A stretch of DNA of 64,000 nt from Mycolicibacterium senegalense (GTDB lineage Bacteria; Actinomycetota; Actinomycetes; Mycobacteriales; Mycobacteriaceae), in the NCBI RefSeq assembly GCF_019645875.1, contig NZ_CP081000.1, forward strand, positions 3,534,001 to 3,598,000. The letters are read 5' to 3'. The number at the start of each line of letters is the position of its first letter. Position 1 is the first letter of the stretch. Position numbers and translations under genes: made by a program. Below the pieces are notes generated by a model. That model saw nothing but the letters and a program-made list of their open reading frames with translations, made no database searches and was not told the origin of the DNA. Of the stretch, positions 18,001-26,765 are shown one piece after another.

Positions 18001-20237
18001 GGATTGAGCCCGGCGACACTGGAGGCCAGGGCGCCGGTCAGACCGTCCATCGCCGGACTGTGGAACGCCACGTCGGTATTGACCCGGCGCACCACGATTC
18101 CCTGCTCACCCCAGGTCCGGCAGACCTCCTCGACGGCCTCGGTGACGCCCGAGATGACACAGGATTCGGCCGATGCGCTGATGGCTGCCACCACATCGGT
18201 GCGACCGGACAGCCGCCGCGCGGCCTCGGCGAACGGCAAGCGCACCAAAGCCATGGCGCCGCAACCCATCACCGAGCGGAACCCACGCGCCCGGTAGCAC
18301 GCCACTGCGGCACCTTGACGCAGGGTGAACACGCCGGCGACCACACAGGCCGCCACCTCGCCGACGGAGTGCCCGATCACCGCGGCCGGCCGCACCCCCC
18401 GCTCACGCAAGACCGCGGCCAACCCGACCTGCATCGCGAACGTCAGCGCCTGGATCCGGTCGGTGCTGCCGAGCTCACCCGTGTTCAGCGCCTCGCGCGC
18501 GGAGAATCCGAGCTCACGCCCGAAGACCTCGTCGATCTCGTCGATGACACGGGCGAAAGTCGGCTCCGCTTGCAGCAATTCGCGTCCCATGCCCGCCCAG
18601 TGCGAACCATGCCCGGAGAACACCCAGACCGCGTCGGCGGCTTGGCCGCCCGGCAGTTCGCCGGTGACCAGGCCACTGCCGGATTCGCCACGGGCCAGTG
18701 CGTCCAGGCCGGCGATCAGCTCGTGGCGGTGTTCGGCGACGACGGCGGCCCGGACCGGCTCGTGGCTGCGCCGGGTCCACAGCGTGGCGGCCACCGGCGC
18801 CGGCTCCTGATGCCCGGCCCGCAGATGGTCGGCCAGTGCTTCGGCCTGGCGGGCCAGACGCTGCGCCGAACGTGCCGAGAGCGGCACGATCACCGGGCCG
18901 GATACCTCGGGCGATCGCGAGACCTGTTGCGCCGGGGCCTCTTCGAGCAGGATGTGGGCGATCGTGCCGCCGTAGCCGTAGCTGCACACCGCGGCCTGAC
19001 GCGGAATGCCGGTGCGCGGCCAGGGTTCGACCTCGGTGGGTACCCGAAGCCCGCTGTTGTCCCAGTCGACGGCACCGGTGAGTTGCCGCAGCCCGGCGGT
19101 CGGCGGAATCATCTCGTGATGCAGGGCCAGGACCGTCTTGATCAGGCCCATCACCCCCGCACCGCCCTCGAGGTGACCGATGTTGGGTTTGACCGACCCG
19201 ATGCGGCAGCGGTCCGCCCCGGCCCGCCCCGCGCCGTACACCTGGGCCAGCGCCCCCACTTCGGTGGGATCGCCTGTGGGAGTTCCGGTTCCGTGGGCTT
19301 CGATATATCCGACACCTGCCGGGTCGACTCCCGACGTCCGGCACGCGAGGCGGAACATGTCCGCCTGGGCAGCGCCGTTGGGCGACATGATGCCCACGGT
19401 GCGCCCGTCCTGCGCGGTGGCGCCGCCTCGTATCACCGCCAGGATGCGGTCACCGTCGCGCTCGGCATCCGCCAGGCGCTTGAGCACCACCACGCCCGCG
19501 CCCTCACCGCGTCCGTAGCCGTCCGCGGCGGCGTCGAACGTCTTGCAGCGGCCGTCGGGCGCGGTGGCCCCGGCCTCGTCGAGCACCCGGGTCAAACCGG
19601 GGCCGATCAGCGCGCTGACGCCGCCGGCCAACGCCAGTGACGTCTCACCGGCGCGCAGCATTTGACACGCCTGGTGTACCGCGACCAGCGAGGCCGCGCA
19701 CGCCGCGTCCAGCGCCACACTCGGGCCCCGCAGATCGAGCAGATGGGAGACCCGATTGGCGATCCCGCACAGTGAGGTCCCGATACCGGTCCATGCGTCG
19801 ATCCCGGGCAGGTCCTCCATGATCAACTTGCCGTAATCGTCGGAGTTGACGCCCATCAGCACCGCGGTGTCGCTGCCGGCCAGCGCCCTCGGCGACACTC
19901 CCGCGTGCTCAAGGGCCTCCCAGCTGACCTCCAGTGCCAACCGCTGCTGAGGATCCATCACCTCGGCCTCGCGTGGTGAGACCCCGAAGAACTCGGCGTC
20001 GAATCCGGCCAGGTCGTCGAGGAAGGTGCCCAGCCGGGTGACCTCGCGCAGGATCGCCGCGTTGCGCGGATCGCGCTTCAGGTAGGGCTCCCACCGCTCC
20101 TCGGGTACCTCGGTGACGTTGCTGCGCCCTTCCAGCAGGAAATTCCAGAAGTCCGCGGGCGTGGCGACGCTGCCGGCGACACGACAGCCCAGTCCGATGA
20201 CGGCGATGGATTCCGGAGTCGAAGTCTCGGACGCCAT
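15081..20237 (-). CDS. Iterative type I PKS, 6-methylsalicylic acid synthase type (KS-AT-DH/TH-KR-ACP)
   Basis: Large iterative polyketide synthase predicted to build a small aromatic acid, most likely 6-methylsalicylate, from malonyl units. 1718 residues, the usual size for bacterial 6-MSAS-type enzymes (about 1750). Domains: ketosynthase (DAACAAS near 180, HGTGTPTGD, NIGHLEGGAG), acyltransferase (GHSVGE near 622, VAFHSP as in malonyl-specific enzymes), dehydratase/thioester-hydrolase region with HPVQGTEIVPAAV near 929, ketoreductase with GGTGALG near 1370, and one carrier domain (GVDSIM near 1662). The KR argues against an orsellinate synthase, which lacks one; a naphthoate synthase is the main alternative. 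I chose the ATG with GGAG ten bases upstream; an in-frame TTG lies 30 bases earlier. It occupies the place mbtJ has in M. tuberculosis, between mbtA and mbtI, and has its own iron box. Confidence 0.87.
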   Translation of the reverse strand: MASETSTPESIAVIGLGCRVAGSVATPADFWNFLLEGRSNVTEVPEERWEPYLKRDPRNAAILREVTRLGTFLDDLAGFDAEFFGVSPREAEVMDPQQRLALEVSWEALEHAGVSPRALAGSDTAVLMGVNSDDYGKLIMEDLPGIDAWTGIGTSLCGIANRVSHLLDLRGPSVALDAACAASLVAVHQACQMLRAGETSLALAGGVSALIGPGLTRVLDEAGATAPDGRCKTFDAAADGYGRGEGAGVVVLKRLADAERDGDRILAVIRGGATAQDGRTVGIMSPNGAAQADMFRLACRTSGVDPAGVGYIEAHGTGTPTGDPTEVGALAQVYGAGRAGADRCRIGSVKPNIGHLEGGAGVMGLIKTVLALHHEMIPPTAGLRQLTGAVDWDNSGLRVPTEVEPWPRTGIPRQAAVCSYGYGGTIAHILLEEAPAQQVSRSPEVSGPVIVPLSARSAQRLARQAEALADHLRAGHQEPAPVAATLWTRRSHEPVRAAVVAEHRHELIAGLDALARGESGSGLVTGELPGGQAADAVWVFSGHGSHWAGMGRELLQAEPTFARVIDEIDEVFGRELGFSAREALNTGELGSTDRIQALTFAMQVGLAAVLRERGVRPAAVIGHSVGEVAACVVAGVFTLRQGAAVACYRARGFRSVMGCGAMALVRLPFAEAARRLSGRTDVVAAISASAESCVISGVTEAVEEVCRTWGEQGIVVRRVNTDVAFHSPAMDGLTGALASSVAGLNPPGDAVIPLYTTALPDPRSSAPRDADYWVHNLRGQVRFAEAVTAAAEDGHRLFLEVSAHPVVAHSIVETLLHLGIDDHAVVPLLRRDTSELPAVMTAVASAYCHGADVEHGVAETDPWAADLPVTQWQHRHFWRVPAAAPGGRAVHDAAGHTLLGGRTDVAGTVATRMWQTRLDFDTRPYPGDHPVQGTEIVPAAVLLNTFLTAAGSGAGLKDVWLRTPVAPARARDLQVVLADGELTLASRLADGAEDQGGGWLTHSSAVVDRDRCAVADIDLDAARARCTEPLPPRHVIDTLAELGVAAMGFGWDITDLRRGAGELLARVSSEPDGARPDTWASLVDAATSAASTSFDGPPRLRMPARIERVGVYGTPPATAMLSVRRRPGTTTTDVALTDEAGSVLLAIRGMTFEELENPGRESSATDVRKIVHQVSWQPVSTPDGQPPSGVMLVGGDVDRLESAVDDLTAADVPYLAVEDPAELDSILDFGSLPSDLGERVVVLVLPRDDDSPGAAVDLVTRTLGLLQRRGLPARLWALTVGVHEGANVTHAPLWGLGRVAAAEHPQLWGGVVDVADGRLPLDALGSLAGHGVLVIRDGVALAARLSGSSTMAPVQTAAMRCAPGGTYLITGGTGALGLRMAQHLADLGARRLVLLSRSGLADRSDWAENPHSVAIRAVTALEERGVSVTVAAVDIGAPESAAALRDVLRPLPPVRGVIHAAGVEAGALLMNTTSDEFAAAMHPKVQGTLVLHEVFPPGQLDWMVLFSSCGYLAGFPGQGAYGCANAFLDGMARHRRSLGDRTTAVAWTAWRGMGMGSASEFVAAQLDALGMGTVGAEDAMRALDLAMREDAANVVVLPVLPAAAAVPILAGVAPEDEPDDVADPAAGEFDPEQLAAHVLTAVASQLGLAESDVNVDLPLVELGVDSIMTVRLRRQLEKQTGLSLPPTLLWEHPTAAAVTARIIELLDPVAEREVRVGH

Positions 20238-20273
20238 TTCAGCAGGACTCCGGGGCAAGGAGAGCAAGGTAAG

Positions 20274-20292
20274 TCTGGGTAGGCTTGCCTAA
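20274..20292. promoter_or_regulatory. IdeR iron box upstream of the iterative PKS
   Basis: A 19-bp element on the minus strand begins TTAGG and matches the IdeR consensus at about 14-15 positions. It ends roughly 36 bp before the chosen PKS start, a position suited to iron-dependent repression. It makes the PKS part of the mycobactin regulon rather than a chance neighbour. Confidence 0.75.
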
Positions 20293-20474
20293 ATACGCTG
20301 CCGACATGCGGACCATAGTGGCACACGATCCGAGCTGGCAGGAGTTTTACCTCAGAACCGGCTGTGAATCTCCTGAACGCCCCCAGTATGGCGATGACGT
20401 GCGGATTTCCGGCACGACGCGGCCCTTTTGGCTATCCGTTCACCATCGAGCGAAGCCGCCGCCGGTGTGTTAGC

Positions 20475-21887
<1,413 letters not shown>

Positions 21888-22004
21888 CTCATTGCACAGA
21901 CCTACGTATCTACTACGGAATCAACATCTTCCGCACATCTGGCTCACATGTATCCACAGCAGTCTCACAGGTTTTACGCAGAAACCCGCCGATCGCCGCG
22001 GCGC

Positions 22005-23177
22005 CTACCCCAGCAGGTCGCGGACGACCGCATCCGCCAGCAACCGGCCGCGGTCGGTCAGCACCAGGGCATCCTCTCGCCGCAGCAGAAGTCCTTCACC
22101 GCAAAGATTCTCGGCCCGTTCCCGTTCGTCGGCATCGAGTAACCCCACGGGGAGGCCGTCTCGGACCCTGACCCGCAGCATCACTTCCTCGACATGCCGG
22201 TCGCGAGCATCCAGCTCCTCGAAATCGGCTATGGGCAACCGATTTTCGGCCAATGCCTGCGCATAGGCATTGGGATGCTTGACATTCCACCATCGGGTAG
22301 CGCCCAGGAAGCCGTGCGCCCCCGGGCCCGCGCCCCACCACTCGCCGCCGCCCCAGTAACCGAGGTTGTGCCGACACTCGCCACCTTCGACACTCCAGTT
22401 CGACACTTCGTACCAGTGCAGACCCGCCGCCGACAGCCGCTTGTCGAGCAGCTCATAGCGTTGCGCGAGGACGTCGTCGTCAGGCCGGGCGATCTCGCCG
22501 CGGCGTACGCGGCGAGCCAGGGCGGTGCCGTCCTCGACGATCAGCGAGTACGCCGACACATGGTCGACGCCGGCGCCCACCGCGACGTCGATCGAGCGCA
22601 GCAGATCGTCGTCGGTCTCCCCCGGGGTGCCGTAGATGAGGTCGATGTTGACGTGGTCGAACCCCGCCGCCCTGGCCTCTACGGCCGCCGCCGGCGCCCG
22701 GCCCGGGGAGTGCGTGCGGTCCAATACGGCCAGCACCTGCGGAGCCGCCGACTGCATGCCCAGCGATACCCGCGTGTAGCCGGCGTCGAGCAACGTCGCG
22801 AACATCTGCGGGGAGGTGGATTCGGGATTCGCCTCGGTGGTGACCTCGGCGTCGGCGGCCAGCTCGAAATTGTCCCGCACCGCGCCGAGCACCGCGGCCA
22901 GACCCGCGCCACCCAGCAACGACGGCGTCCCACCACCCACGAACACGGTGTGCACGGGCACCGCGCCGATGCACTCGGCCGCCAGCTGTAACTCGACGCG
23001 CAAGGCGGCCAGCCAGCCGTCGGGATTGGCGCCACCCAATTCAGCCGGCGTGTACGTGTTGAAGTCGCAGTATCCGCAGCGCGTCGCGCAGAACGGCACG
23101 TGGATGTAGATCCCGAATGCGCGTCCCGGAACGGGCGCCAGCAGGGGTTGGCCGGCGAGCTCGGTGCGCGTGGTCAT
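22005..23177 (-). CDS. hemW: Radical SAM HemW (HemN-like heme chaperone)
   Basis: Radical SAM protein of the HemN/HemW family, 390 residues. The cluster motif CATRCGYC (about residue 30) is followed by DFN. HemN oxidases have a fourth Cys there (CxxxCxxCxC); its absence marks HemW, a heme-binding chaperone rather than the anaerobic coproporphyrinogen oxidase. The chosen ATG starts MTTRTEL; the longer open frame upstream has no mycobacterial counterpart. Its place beside mbtI and the sirA-cysH genes copies M. tuberculosis (Rv2388c, annotated hemN). Confidence 0.88.
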   Translation of the reverse strand: MTTRTELAGQPLLAPVPGRAFGIYIHVPFCATRCGYCDFNTYTPAELGGANPDGWLAALRVELQLAAECIGAVPVHTVFVGGGTPSLLGGAGLAAVLGAVRDNFELAADAEVTTEANPESTSPQMFATLLDAGYTRVSLGMQSAAPQVLAVLDRTHSPGRAPAAAVEARAAGFDHVNIDLIYGTPGETDDDLLRSIDVAVGAGVDHVSAYSLIVEDGTALARRVRRGEIARPDDDVLAQRYELLDKRLSAAGLHWYEVSNWSVEGGECRHNLGYWGGGEWWGAGPGAHGFLGATRWWNVKHPNAYAQALAENRLPIADFEELDARDRHVEEVMLRVRVRDGLPVGLLDADERERAENLCGEGLLLRREDALVLTDRGRLLADAVVRDLLG

Positions 23178-23270
23178 GGTTTGATTTTCCCAGACTGTCC
23201 AGCGCCGACTTTTGCTCACCGTGAACGCAAATATGGCCCGGTTAGGGCAGGTGGCGACAATCGTGGCAGA

Positions 23271-23375
23271 ATGTCGGGCGTGACTGCCGCCCACAACAGC
23301 ACCACCCGCATTGCGCTGGTGGCTCGTCGGCATGTCGATTTCAAGCGCGTCTGTAGCTGTTGCTGTCTGCCCTGA
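23271..23375 (+). CDS. Poly-cysteine leader peptide (34 aa) upstream of sirA
   Basis: Short frame MSGVTAAHNS... ending in RVCSCCCLP, four Cys in five codons just before the stop. It ends 124 bp before sirA. Poly-Cys leaderless small ORFs ahead of sulfur assimilation genes are known as cysteine-responsive attenuators in mycobacteria. A GACAAT element (23256-23261) sits about 10 bases before the ATG, so a leaderless transcript starting at the A of ATG is plausible. An in-frame GTG at 23280 is an alternative start. Its likely job is to sense charged tRNA-Cys by ribosome stalling. Confidence 0.8.
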   Translation: MSGVTAAHNSTTRIALVARRHVDFKRVCSCCCLP

Positions 23376-23414
23376 TCACGCGTTGATTTCGGACCCCGCC
23401 CGCCCCATAGTTTC

Positions 23415-23493
23415 AGCTGGCACCGGATCTGCGCCGCCGGACAGCCACCGGTGATCTGCGCGGTCTACATGCCAGCTCCTTTATCCGAGGAGC
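23415..23493 (+). promoter_or_regulatory. Candidate cysteine attenuator: mutually exclusive hairpins over the sirA ribosome site
   Basis: Two competing pairings are visible. GCTCCT at 23475-23480 can pair with AGGAGC at 23488-23493, which holds the sirA Shine-Dalgarno. AGCTGGCA at 23415-23422 can pair with TGCCAGCT at 23470-23477, which shares bases 23475-23477 with the sequestering arm. A ribosome stalled in the upstream Cys codons could favour the long-range stem and free the ribosome site. The pairings are seen; the switch is inferred. Confidence 0.6.
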
Positions 23494-23499
23494 ACAACA

Positions 23500-25188
23500 G
23501 TGACTACCCCCGAGGCACCTGCCAAGGCCGACCGGCCCGCCAAGAAACCCCGCGACGAAGGCCAGTGGGCGCTGGGCAGCCGCGAGCCGCTCAACCACAA
23601 CGAGCAGTTCAAGCAGGAAGACGACGCACTCAACGTGCGGGATCGCATCCTCAACGTCTACTCGCGCGACGGCTTCGCCAGCATCGCCAAGGACGACCTG
23701 CGCGGGCGGTTCCGGTGGATGGGTCTCTACACCCAGCGCACCGAAGGCTACGACGGCACCTTCACCGGTGACGACAACGCCGACCTGCTCGAAGCCGAGT
23801 ACTTCATGATGCGCGTGCGCACCGACGGCAAGGCCCTCTCCGCTCAGGCGGTGCGCACCCTCGGACAGATCTCCGTCGACTTCGCGCGGGACAGCGCCGA
23901 CATCACCGACCGGGAGAACCTGCAGTACCACTGGCTGCGCATCGAGGACATCCCCGAGGTCTGGCGCCGCCTGGACGAGGTCGGCCTGCAGACCATGGAA
24001 GCCTGCGGCGACTGCCCCCGCGGCATGCTCGGGTCTCCCCTGGCCGGCGATTCGCTGGTCGAGGTGCTGGATCCGACGCCCGCACTGAAGGAGATCGAGC
24101 GCCTCTACATCGGCAGCCCGGAGTTCTCCAACCTGCCGCGCAAGTTCAAGACCGCGATCTCCGGGTTGCAGGACGTGGCCCACGAGATCAACGACGTGTC
24201 GTTCATCGGGGTCAACCACCCCGAGCACGGCCCCGGCCTTGACCTGTGGGTCGGCGGTGGGCTGTCCACCAACCCCATGCTGGCCCAGCGCGTCGGCGTG
24301 TGGGTCCCGCTGGAAGAGGTCGCCGAAGTGTGGGCCGGCGTGGTCGGGATCTTCCGCGACTACGGCTACCGCCGGCTGCGCTCCAAGGCGCGGCTGAAGT
24401 TCCTGGTCAAGGACTGGGGTACCGAAAAGTTCAGAGAAGTTCTCGAACAGGAATATCTCAAGCGTCCCCTCATCGACGGCCCGGCCCCGGAGCAGGTGCC
24501 GCACACCGTCGACCACGTGGGCGTGCAGAAGATCCGCAACGGCCTCAACGCGGTCGGCGTCTCGGCGATCGCGGGACGGGTTTCGGGCACCATCCTGACC
24601 AAGGTGGCCGACCTGATGGAGGCCGCCGGTTCGGACCGCGCGCGCCTGACCGCCTATCAGAAGCTGATCATCCTCGACGTGCCCGACGAGAAGCTCGATG
24701 CCCTGCGGGCGGGCCTGGACGCGCTGGGTCTGCAGTCGCAGCCGTCGCACTGGCGCCAGAACCTGATGGCCTGCACGGGTATCGAGTACTGCAAGCTGAG
24801 CTTCGCCGACACCCGCGGTCGCGCCCAGCACCTGGTTCCCGAGCTGGAGGCGCGGTTGGGTGACCTCAACGCCGAGCTCGACGTACCCGTCACCGTGAAC
24901 ATCAACGGCTGCCCCAACTCGTGCGCCCGCATCCAGGTCGCCGACATCGGTTTCAAGGGCCAGATGGTGGACGACGGGAACGGACCCGAGGAGGGCTTCC
25001 AGGTTCACCTCGGCGGCAGCCTCGGCCTGGACAGCGGTTTCGGGCGCAAGCTGCGCCAGCACAAGGTGCTGGCGACCGAACTCGGCGATTACATCGAGCG
25101 GGTCGTCCGCAATTTCGTGAAACAACGCGAGGGCAACGAGCGTTTCGCCCAGTGGGCCGTTCGGGCCGACGAGGCGGACTTGAGGTAG
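23500..25188 (+). CDS. sirA: Ferredoxin-dependent sulfite reductase SirA/NirA
   Basis: Siroheme/4Fe-4S sulfite reductase that reduces sulfite to sulfide in cysteine synthesis; soluble, uses ferredoxin. 562 residues, like M. tuberculosis Rv2391. The cluster-binding cysteines lie in CTGIEYC and CPNSC in the C-terminal half. The Tyr of MGLYTQR and the Cys of MEACGDCPR correspond to the covalent Tyr-Cys pair described for the M. tuberculosis enzyme. GTG start with GAGGAG seven bases upstream. First structural gene of the sirA-cysH-che1 operon, preceded by the Cys-rich leader. Confidence 0.94.
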   Translation: MTTPEAPAKADRPAKKPRDEGQWALGSREPLNHNEQFKQEDDALNVRDRILNVYSRDGFASIAKDDLRGRFRWMGLYTQRTEGYDGTFTGDDNADLLEAEYFMMRVRTDGKALSAQAVRTLGQISVDFARDSADITDRENLQYHWLRIEDIPEVWRRLDEVGLQTMEACGDCPRGMLGSPLAGDSLVEVLDPTPALKEIERLYIGSPEFSNLPRKFKTAISGLQDVAHEINDVSFIGVNHPEHGPGLDLWVGGGLSTNPMLAQRVGVWVPLEEVAEVWAGVVGIFRDYGYRRLRSKARLKFLVKDWGTEKFREVLEQEYLKRPLIDGPAPEQVPHTVDHVGVQKIRNGLNAVGVSAIAGRVSGTILTKVADLMEAAGSDRARLTAYQKLIILDVPDEKLDALRAGLDALGLQSQPSHWRQNLMACTGIEYCKLSFADTRGRAQHLVPELEARLGDLNAELDVPVTVNINGCPNSCARIQVADIGFKGQMVDDGNGPEEGFQVHLGGSLGLDSGFGRKLRQHKVLATELGDYIERVVRNFVKQREGNERFAQWAVRADEADLR

Positions 25189-25196
25189 ACGACGAG

Positions 25197-25898
25197 ATGA
25201 GCACTTTGACTGAAGCGGAATTGAAGGAACTGGTCGAGCGGGGCGCGGCCGAGCTGGCGGACGCCACCGCCGAGGAGCTGCTGCGCTGGACCGACAAGCA
25301 CTTCGCCGGCAACTATGTGGTGGCCTCCAACATGCAGGACGCGGTCCTGGTCGAGATGGCGGCCAAGGTGCGCCCGGGCGTCGACGTGCTGTTTCTCGAC
25401 ACCGGCTACCACTTCGCCGAGACCATCGGTACCCGTGACGCCGTGGAGCAGGTGTACGGCGTGAACGTGGTGAACGTGCACCCGGAGAACACGGTGGCCC
25501 AGCAGGATGCGCTGCACGGCAAGGACCTGTTCGCCCGCGACGCCGCCGCCTGCTGCCGGATGCGCAAGGTCGAACCGCTGAGCAAGGCCCTGGCGGGCTA
25601 CACCGCGTGGGTCACCGGTATCCGCCGGGTGGAGGCGCCGACACGCGCCAACGCGCCGCTGATCAGCTGGGATGCCGGGTTCGGCCTGGTGAAGATCAAC
25701 CCGATCGCCGCTTGGTCGGACGAGCAGATGCAGGCCTACATCGAGGCCAACGACATCCTGGTCAACCCCCTCGTCTATGACGGCTACCCATCCATCGGAT
25801 GCGCGCCGTGCACCAGCAAGCCGGCCGAAGGCGCCGATCCGCGTAGCGGGCGGTGGGCCGGCCAGGCCAAGACGGAGTGCGGGCTGCACGCCTCGTGA
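25197..25898 (+). CDS. cysH: Adenylylsulfate (APS) reductase CysH
   Basis: Reduces APS to sulfite ahead of SirA. 233 residues. The CC...CxxC 4Fe-4S ligands of APS-type enzymes are present (ACCRMRK and CAPC), and the catalytic Cys is in the C-terminal KTECGLH. The cluster cysteines distinguish it from PAPS reductase. It starts eight bases after the sirA stop and is followed seven bases later by the che1 start, so the three are one operon. Confidence 0.94.
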   Translation: MSTLTEAELKELVERGAAELADATAEELLRWTDKHFAGNYVVASNMQDAVLVEMAAKVRPGVDVLFLDTGYHFAETIGTRDAVEQVYGVNVVNVHPENTVAQQDALHGKDLFARDAAACCRMRKVEPLSKALAGYTAWVTGIRRVEAPTRANAPLISWDAGFGLVKINPIAAWSDEQMQAYIEANDILVNPLVYDGYPSIGCAPCTSKPAEGADPRSGRWAGQAKTECGLHAS

Positions 25899-25905
25899 GG
25901 TTTCC

Positions 25906-26619
25906 GTGACGCTCGTTCTCACCGCACACGGCAGCGCAGACCCGCGTTCGTCGGCGAACGCGCATGCCATCGGGGGGCATCTGCGCCGTCTGTTGCCCGA
26001 CACCGAGGTGCGGGTCGCGTTCTGCGAACAGAACGCGCCCAACCTCACCGAGGTGCTGCCCGATGTCGAGCGCGGTGCCGTGGTGGTGCCACTGCTGCTG
26101 GGCAGCGCCTACCACGCCCGGATCGACATCCCGGAGCTGATCGCGAACGCCGGCGCCGAAGTCACCCAGGCCGATGTGCTCGGCGACGATCCTCGCCTGC
26201 TGCAGGTGATCCGGGAGCGGCTGACCTCGGTGGGTGTTTCACGATTCGACGCCGACCTCGGCGTGATCATGGTCGGGGTGGGTTCGTCGCATCCCGCCGC
26301 CAACGCGCGGACGGCCGCCCTGGCCGGCGTTCTGGCTGAAGGCACCCGCTGGGCCGGTACTCAGGTGGCGTTCGCCACAGGGCAGACCCCGTCGCTGCCG
26401 GAGGCCGTCGATCAGCTGTACCAACGCGGCGCCCGTCGCCTGGTGATCGCTCCCTGGTTCCTGGCACACGGCCGGATCACCGATCGGGTTGCCGAATTTG
26501 CTTGTGCCGCAGGCATTCCGATGGCCGAGCCGCTCGGCCCGCACCGCCTGGTGGCGGCCACGGTGCTGGATCGCTACGAAGAGGCCCTGGCCGCACGCAG
26601 CGCCGGCTTCGCCGCCTGA
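25906..26619 (+). CDS. che1: Sirohydrochlorin ferrochelatase-like protein (CbiX/SirB, Che1)
   Basis: CbiX/SirB-family chelatase, predicted to insert iron into sirohydrochlorin to make the siroheme that SirA needs. 237 residues. The N-terminal TAHGSADPRS has the family His, and a second half repeats the fold (MVGVGSSHP). The GTG start has GAGG five bases upstream; the open frame extends into cysH but that part is not conserved. Position after sirA-cysH matches M. tuberculosis Rv2391-Rv2393. A strong terminator follows. Confidence 0.9.
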   Translation: MTLVLTAHGSADPRSSANAHAIGGHLRRLLPDTEVRVAFCEQNAPNLTEVLPDVERGAVVVPLLLGSAYHARIDIPELIANAGAEVTQADVLGDDPRLLQVIRERLTSVGVSRFDADLGVIMVGVGSSHPAANARTAALAGVLAEGTRWAGTQVAFATGQTPSLPEAVDQLYQRGARRLVIAPWFLAHGRITDRVAEFACAAGIPMAEPLGPHRLVAATVLDRYEEALAARSAGFAA

Positions 26620-26642
26620 GCCCGTCAGCCTTCACGACAATC

Positions 26643-26670
26643 GCGCCCCCGGGTTACCGACCGGGGGCGC
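26643..26670 (+). terminator. Terminator after sirA-cysH-che1
   Basis: Perfect 10-bp GC-rich stem (26643-26652 with 26661-26670), 8-base loop, followed by TTTCG. It separates the sulfate assimilation operon from the sulfide operon promoter. Confidence 0.85.
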
Positions 26671-26680
26671 TTTCGTCAGC

Positions 26681-26708
26681 TTGACCTACATACCCCAAGG
26701 GGTATAGT
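26681..26708 (+). promoter_or_regulatory. Promoter of the sulfide detoxification operon
   Basis: TTGACC (26681-26686) and TATAGT (26703-26708) with a 16-bp spacer form a near-consensus sigma-A promoter about 60 bases before the dioxygenase gene. The first palindromic operator lies across the spacer and the start of the -10. Confidence 0.7.
26690..26705. promoter_or_regulatory. CstR/CsoR-type operator 1
   Basis: Perfect 16-bp palindrome, ATACCCC-AAGGGGTAT pattern, overlapping the -10 of the operon promoter. Form and position fit a CsoR/CstR-family repressor, one of which is encoded at the end of the cluster. Confidence 0.75.
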
Positions 26709-26720
26709 CGGGGCTATTGG

Positions 26721-26738
26721 CATACCCCCCTAGGTATG
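26721..26738. promoter_or_regulatory. CstR/CsoR-type operator 2
   Basis: CATACC/GGTATG inverted repeat around a C-rich centre, 31 bp (three helical turns) downstream of operator 1. Same half-sites as operator 1 and as the site before the repressor gene. Confidence 0.7.
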
Positions 26739-26765
26739 CGGATCGAACCGTCAAGGAGTTGAACA

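Noticed and set aside
15081..20237. Orsellinic acid synthase
   Set aside because: Orsellinate synthases lack a ketoreductase; here a KR with GGTGALG is intact.
22005..23177. Oxygen-independent coproporphyrinogen oxidase HemN as the function
   Set aside because: The fourth Cys of the HemN cluster motif is absent (CxxxCxxCDF), which marks HemW.
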